A stretch of 64,000 nucleotides of DNA from Burkholderiales bacterium (GTDB lineage: Bacteria > Pseudomonadota > Gammaproteobacteria > Burkholderiales > Burkholderiaceae_C), in NCBI GenBank assembly GCA_947372465.1, contig CANBTT010000001.1, positions 1-64,000 on the forward strand. Reading direction: 5' to 3'. The notes beneath the pieces were generated by a model that did not search any database, was not told the DNA's origin, and saw only the letters and a list, made by a program, of their open reading frames with translations. This document shows, piece by piece, positions 9,010 to 17,585 of this stretch; the first letter of the stretch is position 1, and the number at the start of each line of letters is the position of its first letter. The position numbers were made by a program, and so were the translations under genes.

Positions 9010-10260
9010 TCAGGGCTGGGTCGTTGTGGCCTTGGCGCAAGACCCAAGGACCATCGATTTAAAATAAATCTCTTGCATGCCTAGCGCTTTGCTCGCCCAA
9101 TTTTGGGTCTGGGACCACGTCAGACCGGCGTTGGCCACGCGTTCAAAATTCTCAGCCCGCAAGACCCATTCAATGCCATGCAACAAAGCCGCCGAGTCCA
9201 GGGGATCTTCAATCACGTAGGCATTGTCTTGGTGTTGCAAATGCGCTGCAATGCCGCAAAATTTGGCCGCGCTCACACAGACTGGCCTGCCCCATGACAT
9301 GGCCTCCAAGACCACCATCCCAAACGTGTCCTCCAAGGTCGGATGAACCAATACATCTGAGGCCAGGTAGGCCATGGAAACATCCGCTTGTGAGCCCAAA
9401 AACCGTAGCCTTGACGCCAAGGCCTTTGGGACGCCACGGGAGCGCAATTGGCGCAAAACTTTGTCTGCGTGACGGGCTTGGCCCACCACCATCAGATGCA
9501 CTTGATCTGGCAAGTCCTTCAAAGCGTTCAGCAAAGTGAGCAGGCCCTTTTTGCGTGCATCGTTGCCCACCCACAAAAGCCAGGTGAGCTCGCTGTCCAA
9601 TCCCAAGTGTTCTCGTGCATGGCGCTTCAATTGATCTTGATCCATGTGATCCAAAGCATGGGCCTTTAACCAGTCTGTGTTGTCATCAACACCTGGGCTG
9701 ATGGTGCTCAAATGTTTTGCATCAAGCCCAAATCGCAAGCTGAGTTCTTGCTCCAAAGATCTAGAAACACTCACCACGTGTTTGCCAAACTTCGGATGCA
9801 GCCTTCTGTGTTCAAGCCACAAGTAACTCATTTTGCGTGGACTGCTCAAAACCCCCAAACACCGCCAAGCTGTTTTGAACCAATGCCCAAAGCCTCGTGA
9901 AGCATGAACTGCGCCCAGCAAGTTCAACCAAGCGGGCCTCACGTGAACGCTTTGCACTTGGCCGTGCCATGTGTTCTCGTGTGAGTGAACCACATCAAAC
10001 CCCGCTCGCGTGAGTTGCCATGTTTTGAAGGCATACCACCATTGATTGAGCCACCTTGGACGCTTCAAGGGCTCGCCAATCAAGTGATAGTGAACCCCTT
10101 CGGGTGCGAACTCAACGCGTTGAGCAAAGACGTGGACCTCATGGTGCGCACACAAAGCCCTCACCAAGGCCATCGCATATCTTTCAGCCCCGCCCGCCTT
10201 GGGACTGAAATGACGGGTCAACACTGCAATTTTCAAAGGCTTGAACGGCACCTCCCTCAT
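9010..10260 (-). CDS. Family 4 glycosyltransferase (WaaG-like)
   Basis: This 416-residue GT-B enzyme has an N-terminal acceptor domain beginning IAVLTRHFSPKAGGAERYA. Its C-terminal donor domain carries the family 4 EX7E-type signature EDTFGMVVLEAMSWGRPV near residue 330. WaaG, the LPS core glucosyltransferase, has the same layout, and the neighbours are LPS genes. Its start codon overlaps the stop of the upstream deacetylase gene in an ATGA arrangement (10257-10260), which implies translational coupling. Confidence 0.8.
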   Translation of the reverse strand: MREVPFKPLKIAVLTRHFSPKAGGAERYAMALVRALCAHHEVHVFAQRVEFAPEGVHYHLIGEPLKRPRWLNQWWYAFKTWQLTRAGFDVVHSHENTWHGQVQSVHVRPAWLNLLGAVHASRGFGHWFKTAWRCLGVLSSPRKMSYLWLEHRRLHPKFGKHVVSVSRSLEQELSLRFGLDAKHLSTISPGVDDNTDWLKAHALDHMDQDQLKRHAREHLGLDSELTWLLWVGNDARKKGLLTLLNALKDLPDQVHLMVVGQARHADKVLRQLRSRGVPKALASRLRFLGSQADVSMAYLASDVLVHPTLEDTFGMVVLEAMSWGRPVCVSAAKFCGIAAHLQHQDNAYVIEDPLDSAALLHGIEWVLRAENFERVANAGLTWSQTQNWASKALGMQEIYFKSMVLGSCAKATTTQP

Positions 10261-11018
10261 GACCCACGCCGATCTTCATAAGCGGTCAAGGTCTTGAGCA
10301 AAAACTGTGGCCACACCGTGCTGCGCACGATGGGCACACGCGGCAAGGCAAACACATCGCTCGGGCTCTCCCCCTTGATCACCTTCACCCGAGAGCGCTT
10401 GGTGGTCGTTGCCGCCTCGTAACCCGCCGCTTGAACCATGCGGGCAATGTCACCGTTGAATTCTCCATAGGGATAACAAAACTGGTTGACCGGTGCTTGA
10501 AGGAGCGACTCCAAGCTGCGCTTGCTGCGCTCAATTTCTCTTTGAGCATCGGCCAACGAGCATTGCGTGAGATGCACATGGTGCTCGGTGTGAGAGCCCA
10601 CCTCTTGACCGCTTTGGTGCCACTTGATGAGATCTTGCTCGCTCATCAGTTGCGAGGGAGGAATGCCAAGGTGTGCATCCCAGGTGTTGCTGGCATTTGG
10701 GTGTGCAGAGACCGCGTACACGGTGGCGCTGAATTGATGCTGCACCAACACCTCAAGCGCATGGGTGACATTGTTTTGGTAACCATCGTCAAAGGTGATG
10801 CCCACCACCCGTCCCACTTTCTCCCCCCTGATGTAGGGCATGATGTCTCGCATGGACAGGCCTTGAAAACCGCATCGGCGCAACCACGTCATTTGTTGGC
10901 GAAAGCGTTCTGGGCTCACACACAAACTGCGAAAAGCAGTGTCCTTGGCCGGTGCTGGCGCAATTTGATGGTAGGTCAAAATGGGGATGAATCTTTGAAC
11001 GGACATGGGACTTTGCAA
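10257..11018 (-). CDS. Polysaccharide deacetylase (NodB domain)
   Basis: This 253-residue carbohydrate esterase family 4 protein has the metal-binding TFDDGY motif near residue 94 and the second motif GSHTEHHVHL near residue 151. A third region, FCYPYGEFN, lies near residue 189. It probably removes acyl groups from a surface polysaccharide or LPS sugar. I see no clear signal peptide, so a cytoplasmic or membrane-face role is possible. An alternative start four codons downstream (MSVQRF, 11006) is equally plausible. It is coupled to the GT4 gene and lies 38 bases after rng. Confidence 0.8.
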   Translation of the reverse strand: MQSPMSVQRFIPILTYHQIAPAPAKDTAFRSLCVSPERFRQQMTWLRRCGFQGLSMRDIMPYIRGEKVGRVVGITFDDGYQNNVTHALEVLVQHQFSATVYAVSAHPNASNTWDAHLGIPPSQLMSEQDLIKWHQSGQEVGSHTEHHVHLTQCSLADAQREIERSKRSLESLLQAPVNQFCYPYGEFNGDIARMVQAAGYEAATTTKRSRVKVIKGESPSDVFALPRVPIVRSTVWPQFLLKTLTAYEDRRGS

Positions 11019-11056
11019 ATGGCGCGTCTGGTGAGTTTTTTTAAAAGTCGGTCGGC

Positions 11057-12547
11057 TTAAACCAACACAATGTCAAACTGCTCTTGCCCCATCACAGGGT
11101 CCACTTTCAGCGAGATCGGCTTGCCAATGAATTCACTCAAGGACGCCACATGCTCACGCTCTTCATCGAGCAGCATATCGATCACACTTTGTGAGGCCAG
11201 AATGCGAAACTCTTTGGGATTGAATTGACGCGCTTCACGCAAAATTTCCCGCAAAATGGAGTACGCCACAGTTCGCGCCGTCTTCACAAATCCCTTGCCC
11301 TGGCAAGCCTCACAAGGCTCACACAACAAATGGGCCAAGGAGTCCCGGGTTCGTTTGCGGGTCATCTCCACCAAGCCCAACGCTGAAAACCCACTCACCA
11401 TGGTCTTCACACGGTCGCGCTGCAAGTGTTTGGAGAATTCTTGCAAAATGGCCTGCTGGTGCTCAGCGCTGCTCATGTCAATGAAGTCCGCAATGATGAT
11501 GCCCCCGAGGTTTCTGAGCCTGAGTTGACGGGCGATCGCTCCTGCTGCCTCCAAGTTGGTTTTGAAAATCGTTTCGTCAAAGTTCCTTGCCCCGACAAAC
11601 CCGCCCGTGTTCACGTCCACGGTCGTCAGGGCCTCGGTTTGATCAATCATCAAATACCCACCCGACTTCAAGTCCACCCGGCGACCCAAGGCCTTGCCCA
11701 AATCGTCTTCAATGCCAAAAAGATCAAACAGGGGACGCTCTCCGGTGTAATGAACCAATCGGCTCACAGAGGCGGGCATGAACGCTTCGCCAAAGGCTTG
11801 CAAGGCGATGAATTGCTCCTTGGAGTCAATGCGAATGCTTTGAGTGATGTCGCTCACCATGTCTCTGAGCACACGCTGCAGCAAGCTCAAATCCTGGTGC
11901 AAATTGGACATTGGGGGCAACTTGGAGCTTTGTTCGTGGATGCGTGCCCAGGTCTTTCTCAGGTAGACCAAATCATCGGACAGCTCTTGGTCGCTCGCGT
12001 CCTCTGCGTTGGTGCGCAAAATAAAGCCACCCGTGGGTGCGGGTGCAAAGGCCGCGACCGCCAAGCGTGTCAGACGTTTTTTAAGCACCTCACGCGTTTC
12101 TTGAGGAATTTTTTGCGACACGCCAATGTGCTGATCTTGGGGCAGATAGACCAAAAATCGACCCGCAATGCTGATTTGCGTGGACAACCTGGCGCCCTTG
12201 GTCCCAATCGGATCTTTGATGACCTGAACCAACAGGGTTTGTCCCTCAAACACTTGTTTCTCAATGGGCAAGATGCTGGCAGCCCCTTGAGCTTCAAGGT
12301 CGGCGTGTCTGGCATTTAAACTCGAGAGCAAATCGGCCACATGCAAAAAGGCGGCGCGCTCAAGACCGATGTCAATAAAGGCCGACTGCATGCCCGGGAG
12401 CACGCGCGCCACACGGCCCAAGTAAACATTGCCCACCAAGCCGCGCTCCAAAGTTCTCTCCAAATGCACCTCTTGCAGTGCACCGCCCTCCACCACCGCC
12501 ACTCGCGTCTCGTGGGGTGTCCAATTGATCAATATGTCTTGCTGCAT
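11057..12547 (-). CDS. rng: Ribonuclease G
   Basis: This 496-residue endoribonuclease of the RNase E/G family matures the 5' end of 16S rRNA and degrades mRNA. An S1-type RNA-binding domain lies at about residues 35-125 (GNVYLGRVARVLPGMQSAFIDIG). The catalytic region holds a VDVNTGG segment and the IIADFIDM motif with magnesium-binding aspartates near residues 340-350. A zinc-link CEPCEACQGKG lies near residue 410. No long RNase E-type C-terminal scaffold is present, which supports Rng. It follows maf with a 2-base gap. Confidence 0.93.
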   Translation of the reverse strand: MQQDILINWTPHETRVAVVEGGALQEVHLERTLERGLVGNVYLGRVARVLPGMQSAFIDIGLERAAFLHVADLLSSLNARHADLEAQGAASILPIEKQVFEGQTLLVQVIKDPIGTKGARLSTQISIAGRFLVYLPQDQHIGVSQKIPQETREVLKKRLTRLAVAAFAPAPTGGFILRTNAEDASDQELSDDLVYLRKTWARIHEQSSKLPPMSNLHQDLSLLQRVLRDMVSDITQSIRIDSKEQFIALQAFGEAFMPASVSRLVHYTGERPLFDLFGIEDDLGKALGRRVDLKSGGYLMIDQTEALTTVDVNTGGFVGARNFDETIFKTNLEAAGAIARQLRLRNLGGIIIADFIDMSSAEHQQAILQEFSKHLQRDRVKTMVSGFSALGLVEMTRKRTRDSLAHLLCEPCEACQGKGFVKTARTVAYSILREILREARQFNPKEFRILASQSVIDMLLDEEREHVASLSEFIGKPISLKVDPVMGQEQFDIVLV

Positions 12548-12549
12548 GG

Positions 12550-13227
12550 CTATTTTGATGTTGGGGATCGAGTGTTGTGTGTGTGTTGCAAGACCTCTAG
12601 GCCAAAGCTTCTCAGCATGCCCGAGACCTCAAACACGGGAAGACCCATAATACCTGAGTAACTCCCCCGGATGGACGCAATCATGCTGCTGGCTTTGCCT
12701 TGAATGGCATACCCACCCGCCTTGCCACGCCACTCCTCAGACTCCACATAGGCACGAATTTGCGCCTTGCTCCATGCGGACATCGTCACCCAGGAACGGC
12801 TCAAGCACTGCACATGCCCCTTGGCGTCTCCGAGCACCACACTTGTATAAACCCGGTGGGTCTGACCCGACAAGGCGCTCATCATGGCGCTCGCCTCTTT
12901 GGCGTCACGGGGTTTACCAAGGATCTGGCCATCCAGACAAACGGTCGTGTCGGCACAAAGAATGGGCCGATTCGACTCAAACCTGGCCCCCAGGGCTTGC
13001 CCCCTGAGTCTTGCAGCTTGGTACTTCAACAAGGTCACCCGTTGCACATATTGAACGGCCGACTCTGAGGGCCTTTGGGCCTCAAGCGCTTCAAGGGCCA
13101 GGAGCTGCGCGGCCAAAACTTTGGCGCGCGTGTCTTGAGGCAGCAAGAGCTTAAACCCCACCCCCATTTGGAGCAACAACTCTTGACGCCTAGGGCTTTG
13201 AGAGGCGAGGTAAATGAAAGCACTCAA
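12550..13227 (-). CDS. maf: Maf-like nucleoside triphosphate pyrophosphatase
   Basis: This 225-residue house-cleaning pyrophosphatase hydrolyses non-canonical or pyrimidine NTPs. The N-terminal signature is LASQSPRRQELLLQMG. A second conserved part, LCADTTVCLDGQILGKP, lies near residue 95, and AGGYAIQGKAS lies near residue 170. It falls between rlmH and rng in the usual Burkholderiales order. Whether it is the YhdE (dTTP/UTP) or YceF (m7GTP) type is not clear to me. Confidence 0.9.
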   Translation of the reverse strand: MSAFIYLASQSPRRQELLLQMGVGFKLLLPQDTRAKVLAAQLLALEALEAQRPSESAVQYVQRVTLLKYQAARLRGQALGARFESNRPILCADTTVCLDGQILGKPRDAKEASAMMSALSGQTHRVYTSVVLGDAKGHVQCLSRSWVTMSAWSKAQIRAYVESEEWRGKAGGYAIQGKASSMIASIRGSYSGIMGLPVFEVSGMLRSFGLEVLQHTHNTRSPTSK

Positions 13228-13273
13228 AACTTAACTCCTGAACGGGTAGCGGTGTTGATCCAAAGAACGGGGT

Positions 13274-13741
13274 CTATTCGCGGTGGTAGGGGTGTCCGGT
13301 TTGCAAAGAAAACACCCGGTACAGCTGCTCGAGCAACATGACCCTCACCATGGCATGAGGCCAGGTCATTGAAGACAAACGGATCTGATCATGCGCACTC
13401 TTTTTGAACGCTTCATCGATCCCATCAGGCCCTCCAATGACAAAAACAATGTCTTTGCCCACACCTTTCCAGCGATCAAAACGTTTGGACAACTCAAGGG
13501 TCGTGAGGGCCGCACCGTGCTCATCGAGGACCACCACGAGGGCGTCCTTGGGCAAGGCCTCTGTGATTTTTTGCGCTTCGAGCTGCATCAACTTGTCAGC
13601 CGTCTGCCCCTCCCGAGTTGGGGTCTTGAGGGCTTTGATGTGAACGCGCCAATCGCTTGGAAAACGTTTTAAAAAATCCTCACAGGCCCCTTGAGCCCAT
13701 GCGGGCAAGCGGTTCCCTAGTGCAATCACCCAAATCTTCAT
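13274..13741 (-). CDS. rlmH: 23S rRNA pseudouridine-1915 N3-methyltransferase RlmH
   Basis: This 155-residue SPOUT methyltransferase modifies pseudouridine 1915 in helix 69 of 23S rRNA. The conserved C-terminal knot is visible as FVIGGPDGIDEAF near residue 100, followed by LSSMTWPHAMVRVMLLEQLYR and the YHRE C-terminus. The length matches the family exactly. The start overlaps the rsfS stop by four bases, so the two are translationally coupled. Confidence 0.95.
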   Translation of the reverse strand: MKIWVIALGNRLPAWAQGACEDFLKRFPSDWRVHIKALKTPTREGQTADKLMQLEAQKITEALPKDALVVVLDEHGAALTTLELSKRFDRWKGVGKDIVFVIGGPDGIDEAFKKSAHDQIRLSSMTWPHAMVRVMLLEQLYRVFSLQTGHPYHRE

Positions 13742-14622
13742 GCCCTCTTGGTTGTCTTTTTAGCCGCTGGTTTTTTGGCAGAATCGGCTCGCGTCGCTTT
13801 CGGGGCGACTTTGCTCGCTGGCTTTGCTGCGCCAGAGCTCGCGGCTTTGACGGGTGCTTTGCTAGGGGCTTTGCTTGTCGCTCGGCCCGTTGATTTGGCA
13901 GGCCCTTGGGTTGAAGAAGCCGACTTCTTGGCCCCCTTCAAAGGCGAGCTTGGCTTGGCTTTGGGCGCCTCAGCAGGCAACTCGGCCAAATAGGGGCGCT
14001 TGTCAATGGCGCGACGGCTGTTGTTGACCGGCACGGTGAGCCCAGTTTTCGGATCCACCGTTGTTTTAAGACCGCGGGCATTGCTCTTTGTGGAGCGGGT
14101 GCTTTTGGCACTGGTTTTGGCACTGGTTTTGGCACTGGTTTTGGCACCGCTTTTGGCGCCGCCCTTGCCTGGCGATGATTTTGACGCAGCCGATGCAGAT
14201 TTTTTGGCCACTTTCTTTGGTTCAGGCTCTTCGGCCTTGGCAAAGACGGGCTTGGGCGCACCGAACTTCAAACGCACAGGCTTGTCGCCCCAAATCTCCT
14301 CCAAGTGATAGTACTCACGGATATTGGGTTGCATGATGTGCACCACGGCTGCACCGCAGTCCACAATGATCCACTCGCCGTTTTCCTCACCCTCAATGCG
14401 AGGTTTGCCATGACCGGACTTTCGCACCTCGTCTCTGACATTGGCAGCGAGCGCCTTGGTTTGACGGTTTGAGGTGCCACTGGCCAAGATGACCCGCTCA
14501 AAGAGGGAGGACAAGTGTTCTGTGTTGTACACCGCAATGTCAACGGCTTTGACGTCCTCTAAGGCATCAACAATGATGCGTTGGAGTTTTTGAACGTCTT
14601 TTTTTTCTGCTGCTTCTGTCAT
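13738..14622 (-). CDS. rsfS: Ribosome silencing factor RsfS with a long Lys/Ala/Ser-rich tail
   Basis: RsfS binds ribosomal protein uL14 and blocks subunit joining in starvation. The conserved domain fills about residues 8-120 (DIAVYNTEHLSSLFERVILASG, EGEENGEWIIVDCGAAVVHIM). The remaining roughly 170 residues are a low-complexity Lys/Ala/Ser/Thr/Pro tail resembling a histone H1 tail, so the protein is more than twice the usual length. The tail includes AKTS units encoded by tandem 12-bp DNA repeats. It overlaps rlmH downstream and nadD upstream by four bases each. Confidence 0.92.
   Translation of the reverse strand: MTEAAEKKDVQKLQRIIVDALEDVKAVDIAVYNTEHLSSLFERVILASGTSNRQTKALAANVRDEVRKSGHGKPRIEGEENGEWIIVDCGAAVVHIMQPNIREYYHLEEIWGDKPVRLKFGAPKPVFAKAEEPEPKKVAKKSASAASKSSPGKGGAKSGAKTSAKTSAKTSAKSTRSTKSNARGLKTTVDPKTGLTVPVNNSRRAIDKRPYLAELPAEAPKAKPSSPLKGAKKSASSTQGPAKSTGRATSKAPSKAPVKAASSGAAKPASKVAPKATRADSAKKPAAKKTTKRA
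14103..14162 (-). repeat. Tandem 12-bp repeats inside the rsfS tail
   Basis: TTTTGGCACTGG occurs three times without mismatch (14103-14114, 14115-14126, 14127-14138) and is followed by two degenerate copies. On the coding strand these give repeating AKTS/AKS units. The array keeps the frame and probably changes length by slippage. Confidence 0.85.
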
Positions 14623-15284
14623 GAATTGTTCGAGTAAAGACCCTGTTGTTGAATATAGTGCAGAACCAACTCAGGGACAAGTTGGCTCACATCGAGACCT
14701 TGATCAATGGATGCTCTCACCTCGGTGGCACTGATGGGCATCAAAGGGCAGTTCAAATAAATAGCATCCCCTAAAACCGCTGGCTTTTGTAGCGAAAGCC
14801 CTGCGGGGCTTGTCGCTTGAAGGCCCGCGTCTCGAGCAGCAATCACGACTTGCGTTTTTTGGACAAGGAGCGCATGTTCCCTCCAACTGCTAAAGGCCTG
14901 TGCTTGATCTTGACCAATGATCAAGTAAATCGTGGCCCCTGGATAGAGTTGCTCAATTTCTTTGACCGTATCAATGGTGAAACTGGGACCCGATCGAAGA
15001 ATTTCGCGCTCATCGACCACTATTTTATCAGAAGAGCGCTCGACTGGCGAGGACTCTAGAAAAGCCAGTCGCGCCATGGCAACTCGGTCCTTGGCCAGGC
15101 TCAGCATGCGGGCCTTGTGCCAAGCCGCCCCCGTCGGCACCACATGCAAGACATCCAGCAGCAACTGCGACAACGCACTCCGAGCCAAGGCCACATGGGC
15201 CTTGTGGGGGGGGTCAAAAGATCCCCCCAAAATGCCAACTCGATCGATCACATGACTCCAAGCATTTAACTCACCCAATTTCAA
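14619..15284 (-). CDS. nadD: Nicotinate-nucleotide adenylyltransferase NadD
   Basis: This enzyme makes deamido-NAD from nicotinate mononucleotide and ATP. The nucleotidyltransferase signature GILGGSFDPPHKAHVALA lies near the N-terminus, and the C-terminal ISATEVRASI motif lies near residue 188. The start is uncertain. The TTG at 15284 forms a TTGA overlap with the stop of the hemF remnant, while a GTG eleven codons later (15251) would give a more typical N-terminus. The four-base overlap with rsfS is normal for this order. Confidence 0.92.
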   Translation of the reverse strand: MKLGELNAWSHVIDRVGILGGSFDPPHKAHVALARSALSQLLLDVLHVVPTGAAWHKARMLSLAKDRVAMARLAFLESSPVERSSDKIVVDEREILRSGPSFTIDTVKEIEQLYPGATIYLIIGQDQAQAFSSWREHALLVQKTQVVIAARDAGLQATSPAGLSLQKPAVLGDAIYLNCPLMPISATEVRASIDQGLDVSQLVPELVLHYIQQQGLYSNNS

Positions 15285-15540
15285 GGCAGCAAGAATTCCT
15301 CCAAAAGCCCCATCTCAAAAGAGCCTTTTGGGTCTTGCTGCGGATACAAGAAGGGCACCAAGGGCAGCATCTTCAACAAAGTGGACGCTGTTCGTGCACT
15401 CAACTGTAACCCAAAGTGCGTGCCCATGCCCTCACTAAAAGCAAATTGAACGCCACACGGCGCCCTCTGCCCATGCATCGATGCGCCCGTTGCCGCTGAG
15501 TGCCCGTGCCGTGCTGTTGCATGGCGGTGTTCTCAACAGT
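15281..15540 (-). pseudogene. hemF: Degraded 3' remnant of hemF (oxygen-dependent coproporphyrinogen III oxidase)
   Basis: The last 60 or so codons before nadD match the HemF C-terminus: HFGLQLSARTASTLLKMLP corresponds to the family pattern LFGLQTGGRTESILMSMPP, and the frame ends near EEFLL. Just upstream, in another frame, GRGRRVAFNL corresponds to the family pattern RRGRYVEFNL, so a frameshift near 15430-15445 breaks the gene. The first two-thirds of the roughly 300-codon gene are missing, replaced by the plsC-like gene end. The old stop codon still overlaps the nadD start in a TTGA arrangement, a relic of hemF-nadD coupling. Haem synthesis would then need HemN or HemG-type replacements elsewhere. 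Confidence 0.8.
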
Positions 15541-15595
15541 GCATTTTTGGCTGCACAGGGCAGGACCCTTTACCAAGGTCCTTATTGCGCAAAAT

Positions 15596-16261
15596 TCAAG
15601 GCCTGTCTTTCACCAAGGGCGCAATGGCAGAGGCGTTCTTTTCATGAAAACCCTTGACCCCCTCGTAAGCCTTGGCCATCCTCGAAAAATCAAACGCCAT
15701 GTCGCCACTCAAACGGATGCATTGATCAACCGCAATGATTTTTTGACCATGGTCAAAACGCACCAGCAAAAGGGGCACCTCGCTTTGAAGGGCGATTTGA
15801 TAAAACCCAGTTTTCCAGCCCGCTTGGTATTTGCGTGTGCCCTCGGGCGCCACCCCTAACCAAAACATCTCACCACGGGCTTTGCAATTGGCAAAATGCT
15901 CCACCATTTGCCCAACCACACCCCGAGTTTGCGAGCGATCAATGGGCAGACCGCCCAAAGACTTGAGCCAAGGGCCAAAGACCGGCCATTTGAACAAAGA
16001 GTCCTTGGCCATGAAACGCGCTTGAACGCCAATGGCCGACTTGGCCAACATGGCAATGGGGAAATCCCAGTTGCTCGTGTGGGGGTAGACGATGGCGACC
16101 CCCACAGGACCCGGCATGCCGTTGAACTGCAACTTCCAACCCATCAGCTGCAGCAACTGCAAGGCCCACTTGCGCTTGGATTTGGGAAAGAAAATTCGCT
16201 CAAGCTCAGGATAATCGTTGAGCAACTGGGGGCTTGAGTTGTCTTTTGTAGGCGTGAGCAA
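15596..16261 (-). CDS. 1-acylglycerol-3-phosphate acyltransferase family protein (PlsC-like)
   Basis: This 221-residue acyltransferase has the catalytic HX4D motif as HTSNWD near residue 61 and the substrate motif APEGTR near residue 139. Both are typical of the PlsC/LPLAT fold. It is shorter than PlsC and lacks an obvious N-terminal membrane anchor pair, so it may be one of the accessory LPLAT proteins. The start is a TTG at 16261, directly touching the purD stop. It lies where hemF normally stands between purD and nadD, and the remnant of hemF follows it. Confidence 0.8.
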   Translation of the reverse strand: MLTPTKDNSSPQLLNDYPELERIFFPKSKRKWALQLLQLMGWKLQFNGMPGPVGVAIVYPHTSNWDFPIAMLAKSAIGVQARFMAKDSLFKWPVFGPWLKSLGGLPIDRSQTRGVVGQMVEHFANCKARGEMFWLGVAPEGTRKYQAGWKTGFYQIALQSEVPLLLVRFDHGQKIIAVDQCIRLSGDMAFDFSRMAKAYEGVKGFHEKNASAIAPLVKDRP

Positions 16262-17581
16262 TCAAAGCCCCTTTTTGGCTCGCCAACCAATGTCTGTGCG
16301 GTACTGCATGCCCTCAAAATGGATGTGCTCGATGGCGTCATAAGCGACTTGCTGAGCTTGTGTGAGGGTGCCGCCCAAAGCACTTACACACAACACTCGC
16401 CCGCCAGTGGTCTTCCATTGCCCAGCGTCAAAAGCGGTCCCAGCGTGGAACACCGAGCAGTCCTCGGTCTCTTTGGGCAAATGGGCGATCAGATCCCCCG
16501 TTCGCACCGACTGGGGGTAGCCATGGGACGCCAACACAACCCCCACTGCAACTCGCCGGTCCCAGATGAGCTCAATGCTCTCCAAAGGGTGCACATCACG
16601 TGCCAAGGCCTCAGAATGCGCACTGGGCTCCGTGCTGGCCCACAGCACATCGACCCAATCGTTTTTGAGCCGCATCATGATGGGCTGCGTCTCTGGGTCT
16701 CCAAGTCGTGTATTGAACTCCAAGGTCTTCACGACACCCGTTTTGGAGATCATCAATCCAGCGTACAAAAAGCCCGTGAACGGCGTGCCCTCTTTCATCA
16801 TGCCCTCCAGGGTTGGACGGATGATTTCTCGCATCACTTTGGCATGAATTTCTGGCGTCACGATGGGCGCCGGTGAATAAGCCCCCATGCCACCGGTGTT
16901 GGGCCCAAGGTCTTGATCCAGTAAACGTTTGTGGTCTTGAGAGGTGGCCAAAGCCAAGGCCGACAAGCCGTTGCACAGCACCATGAAACTGGCCTCTTGT
17001 CCGTCCAAGAACTCCTCAATCACCACCCTCGCCCCGCCCTCGTTGTGCACCACAACACCCGAGTCGTTGGAGAGCATCCAGTCGATGGCCTCGTGGGCCT
17101 GTGCGATGTCCATGGCCACCACCACGCCCTTGCCCGCAGCCAAGCCGTCGGCTTTGATCACAATGGGCGCGCCTTTGAGGTCGACATAGGCGTGCGCGAG
17201 CGCGGCATCGCTAAAGGTCTCAAACTCAGCCGTTGGAATGTGGTGACGAAGCATGAAGGCTTTAGAAAACGCTTTAGAGCTTTCAAGCTGAGCGGCGGCT
17301 TTGCTCGGCCCCACAATTCTCATGGCGCGTGACCTAAAGAGATCGACCACGCCTTGGGACAAAGGCCCCTCAGGTCCGACAACAGTCAAAGAGACGCCCT
17401 CTGACTGCGCCCAGTCGCACAGCGCATGAATGTCCGTGATGGGCACATTTTGAAGTCTTGCGTCACAAGCAGTGCCCCCGTTGCCGGGTGCAACATAAAC
17501 GCATTGAACTTTTTTCGATTGAGCCAGCTTCCAAGCCAAAGCGTGTTCTCGCCCACCGGAGCCGATGACCAATATTTTCAT
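16262..17581 (-). CDS. purD: Phosphoribosylamine-glycine ligase PurD
   Basis: This enzyme is the second step of purine synthesis: ATP-dependent ligation of glycine to phosphoribosylamine. I place the start at 17581 (MKILVIGSGGREHALAWKL), because the 14 codons before it overlap the yebC end and are not conserved. ATP-grasp features include VIKADGLAAGKGVVVA near residue 140 and LEFNTRLGDPETQ near residue 285. The length of 439 residues is normal. It follows yebC with a 4-base gap. Confidence 0.96.
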   Translation of the reverse strand: MKILVIGSGGREHALAWKLAQSKKVQCVYVAPGNGGTACDARLQNVPITDIHALCDWAQSEGVSLTVVGPEGPLSQGVVDLFRSRAMRIVGPSKAAAQLESSKAFSKAFMLRHHIPTAEFETFSDAALAHAYVDLKGAPIVIKADGLAAGKGVVVAMDIAQAHEAIDWMLSNDSGVVVHNEGGARVVIEEFLDGQEASFMVLCNGLSALALATSQDHKRLLDQDLGPNTGGMGAYSPAPIVTPEIHAKVMREIIRPTLEGMMKEGTPFTGFLYAGLMISKTGVVKTLEFNTRLGDPETQPIMMRLKNDWVDVLWASTEPSAHSEALARDVHPLESIELIWDRRVAVGVVLASHGYPQSVRTGDLIAHLPKETEDCSVFHAGTAFDAGQWKTTGGRVLCVSALGGTLTQAQQVAYDAIEHIHFEGMQYRTDIGWRAKKGL

Positions 17582-17585
17582 GGGC

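Noticed and set aside
11426-12319. 297-codon plus-strand ORF antisense to rng
   Set aside because: Its sequence matches no family and it is entirely inside the well-conserved rng gene, so it is a shadow frame.
14103-14162. Short tandem repeats as a CRISPR array
   Set aside because: The units are 12 bp without spacers and lie in frame within rsfS.
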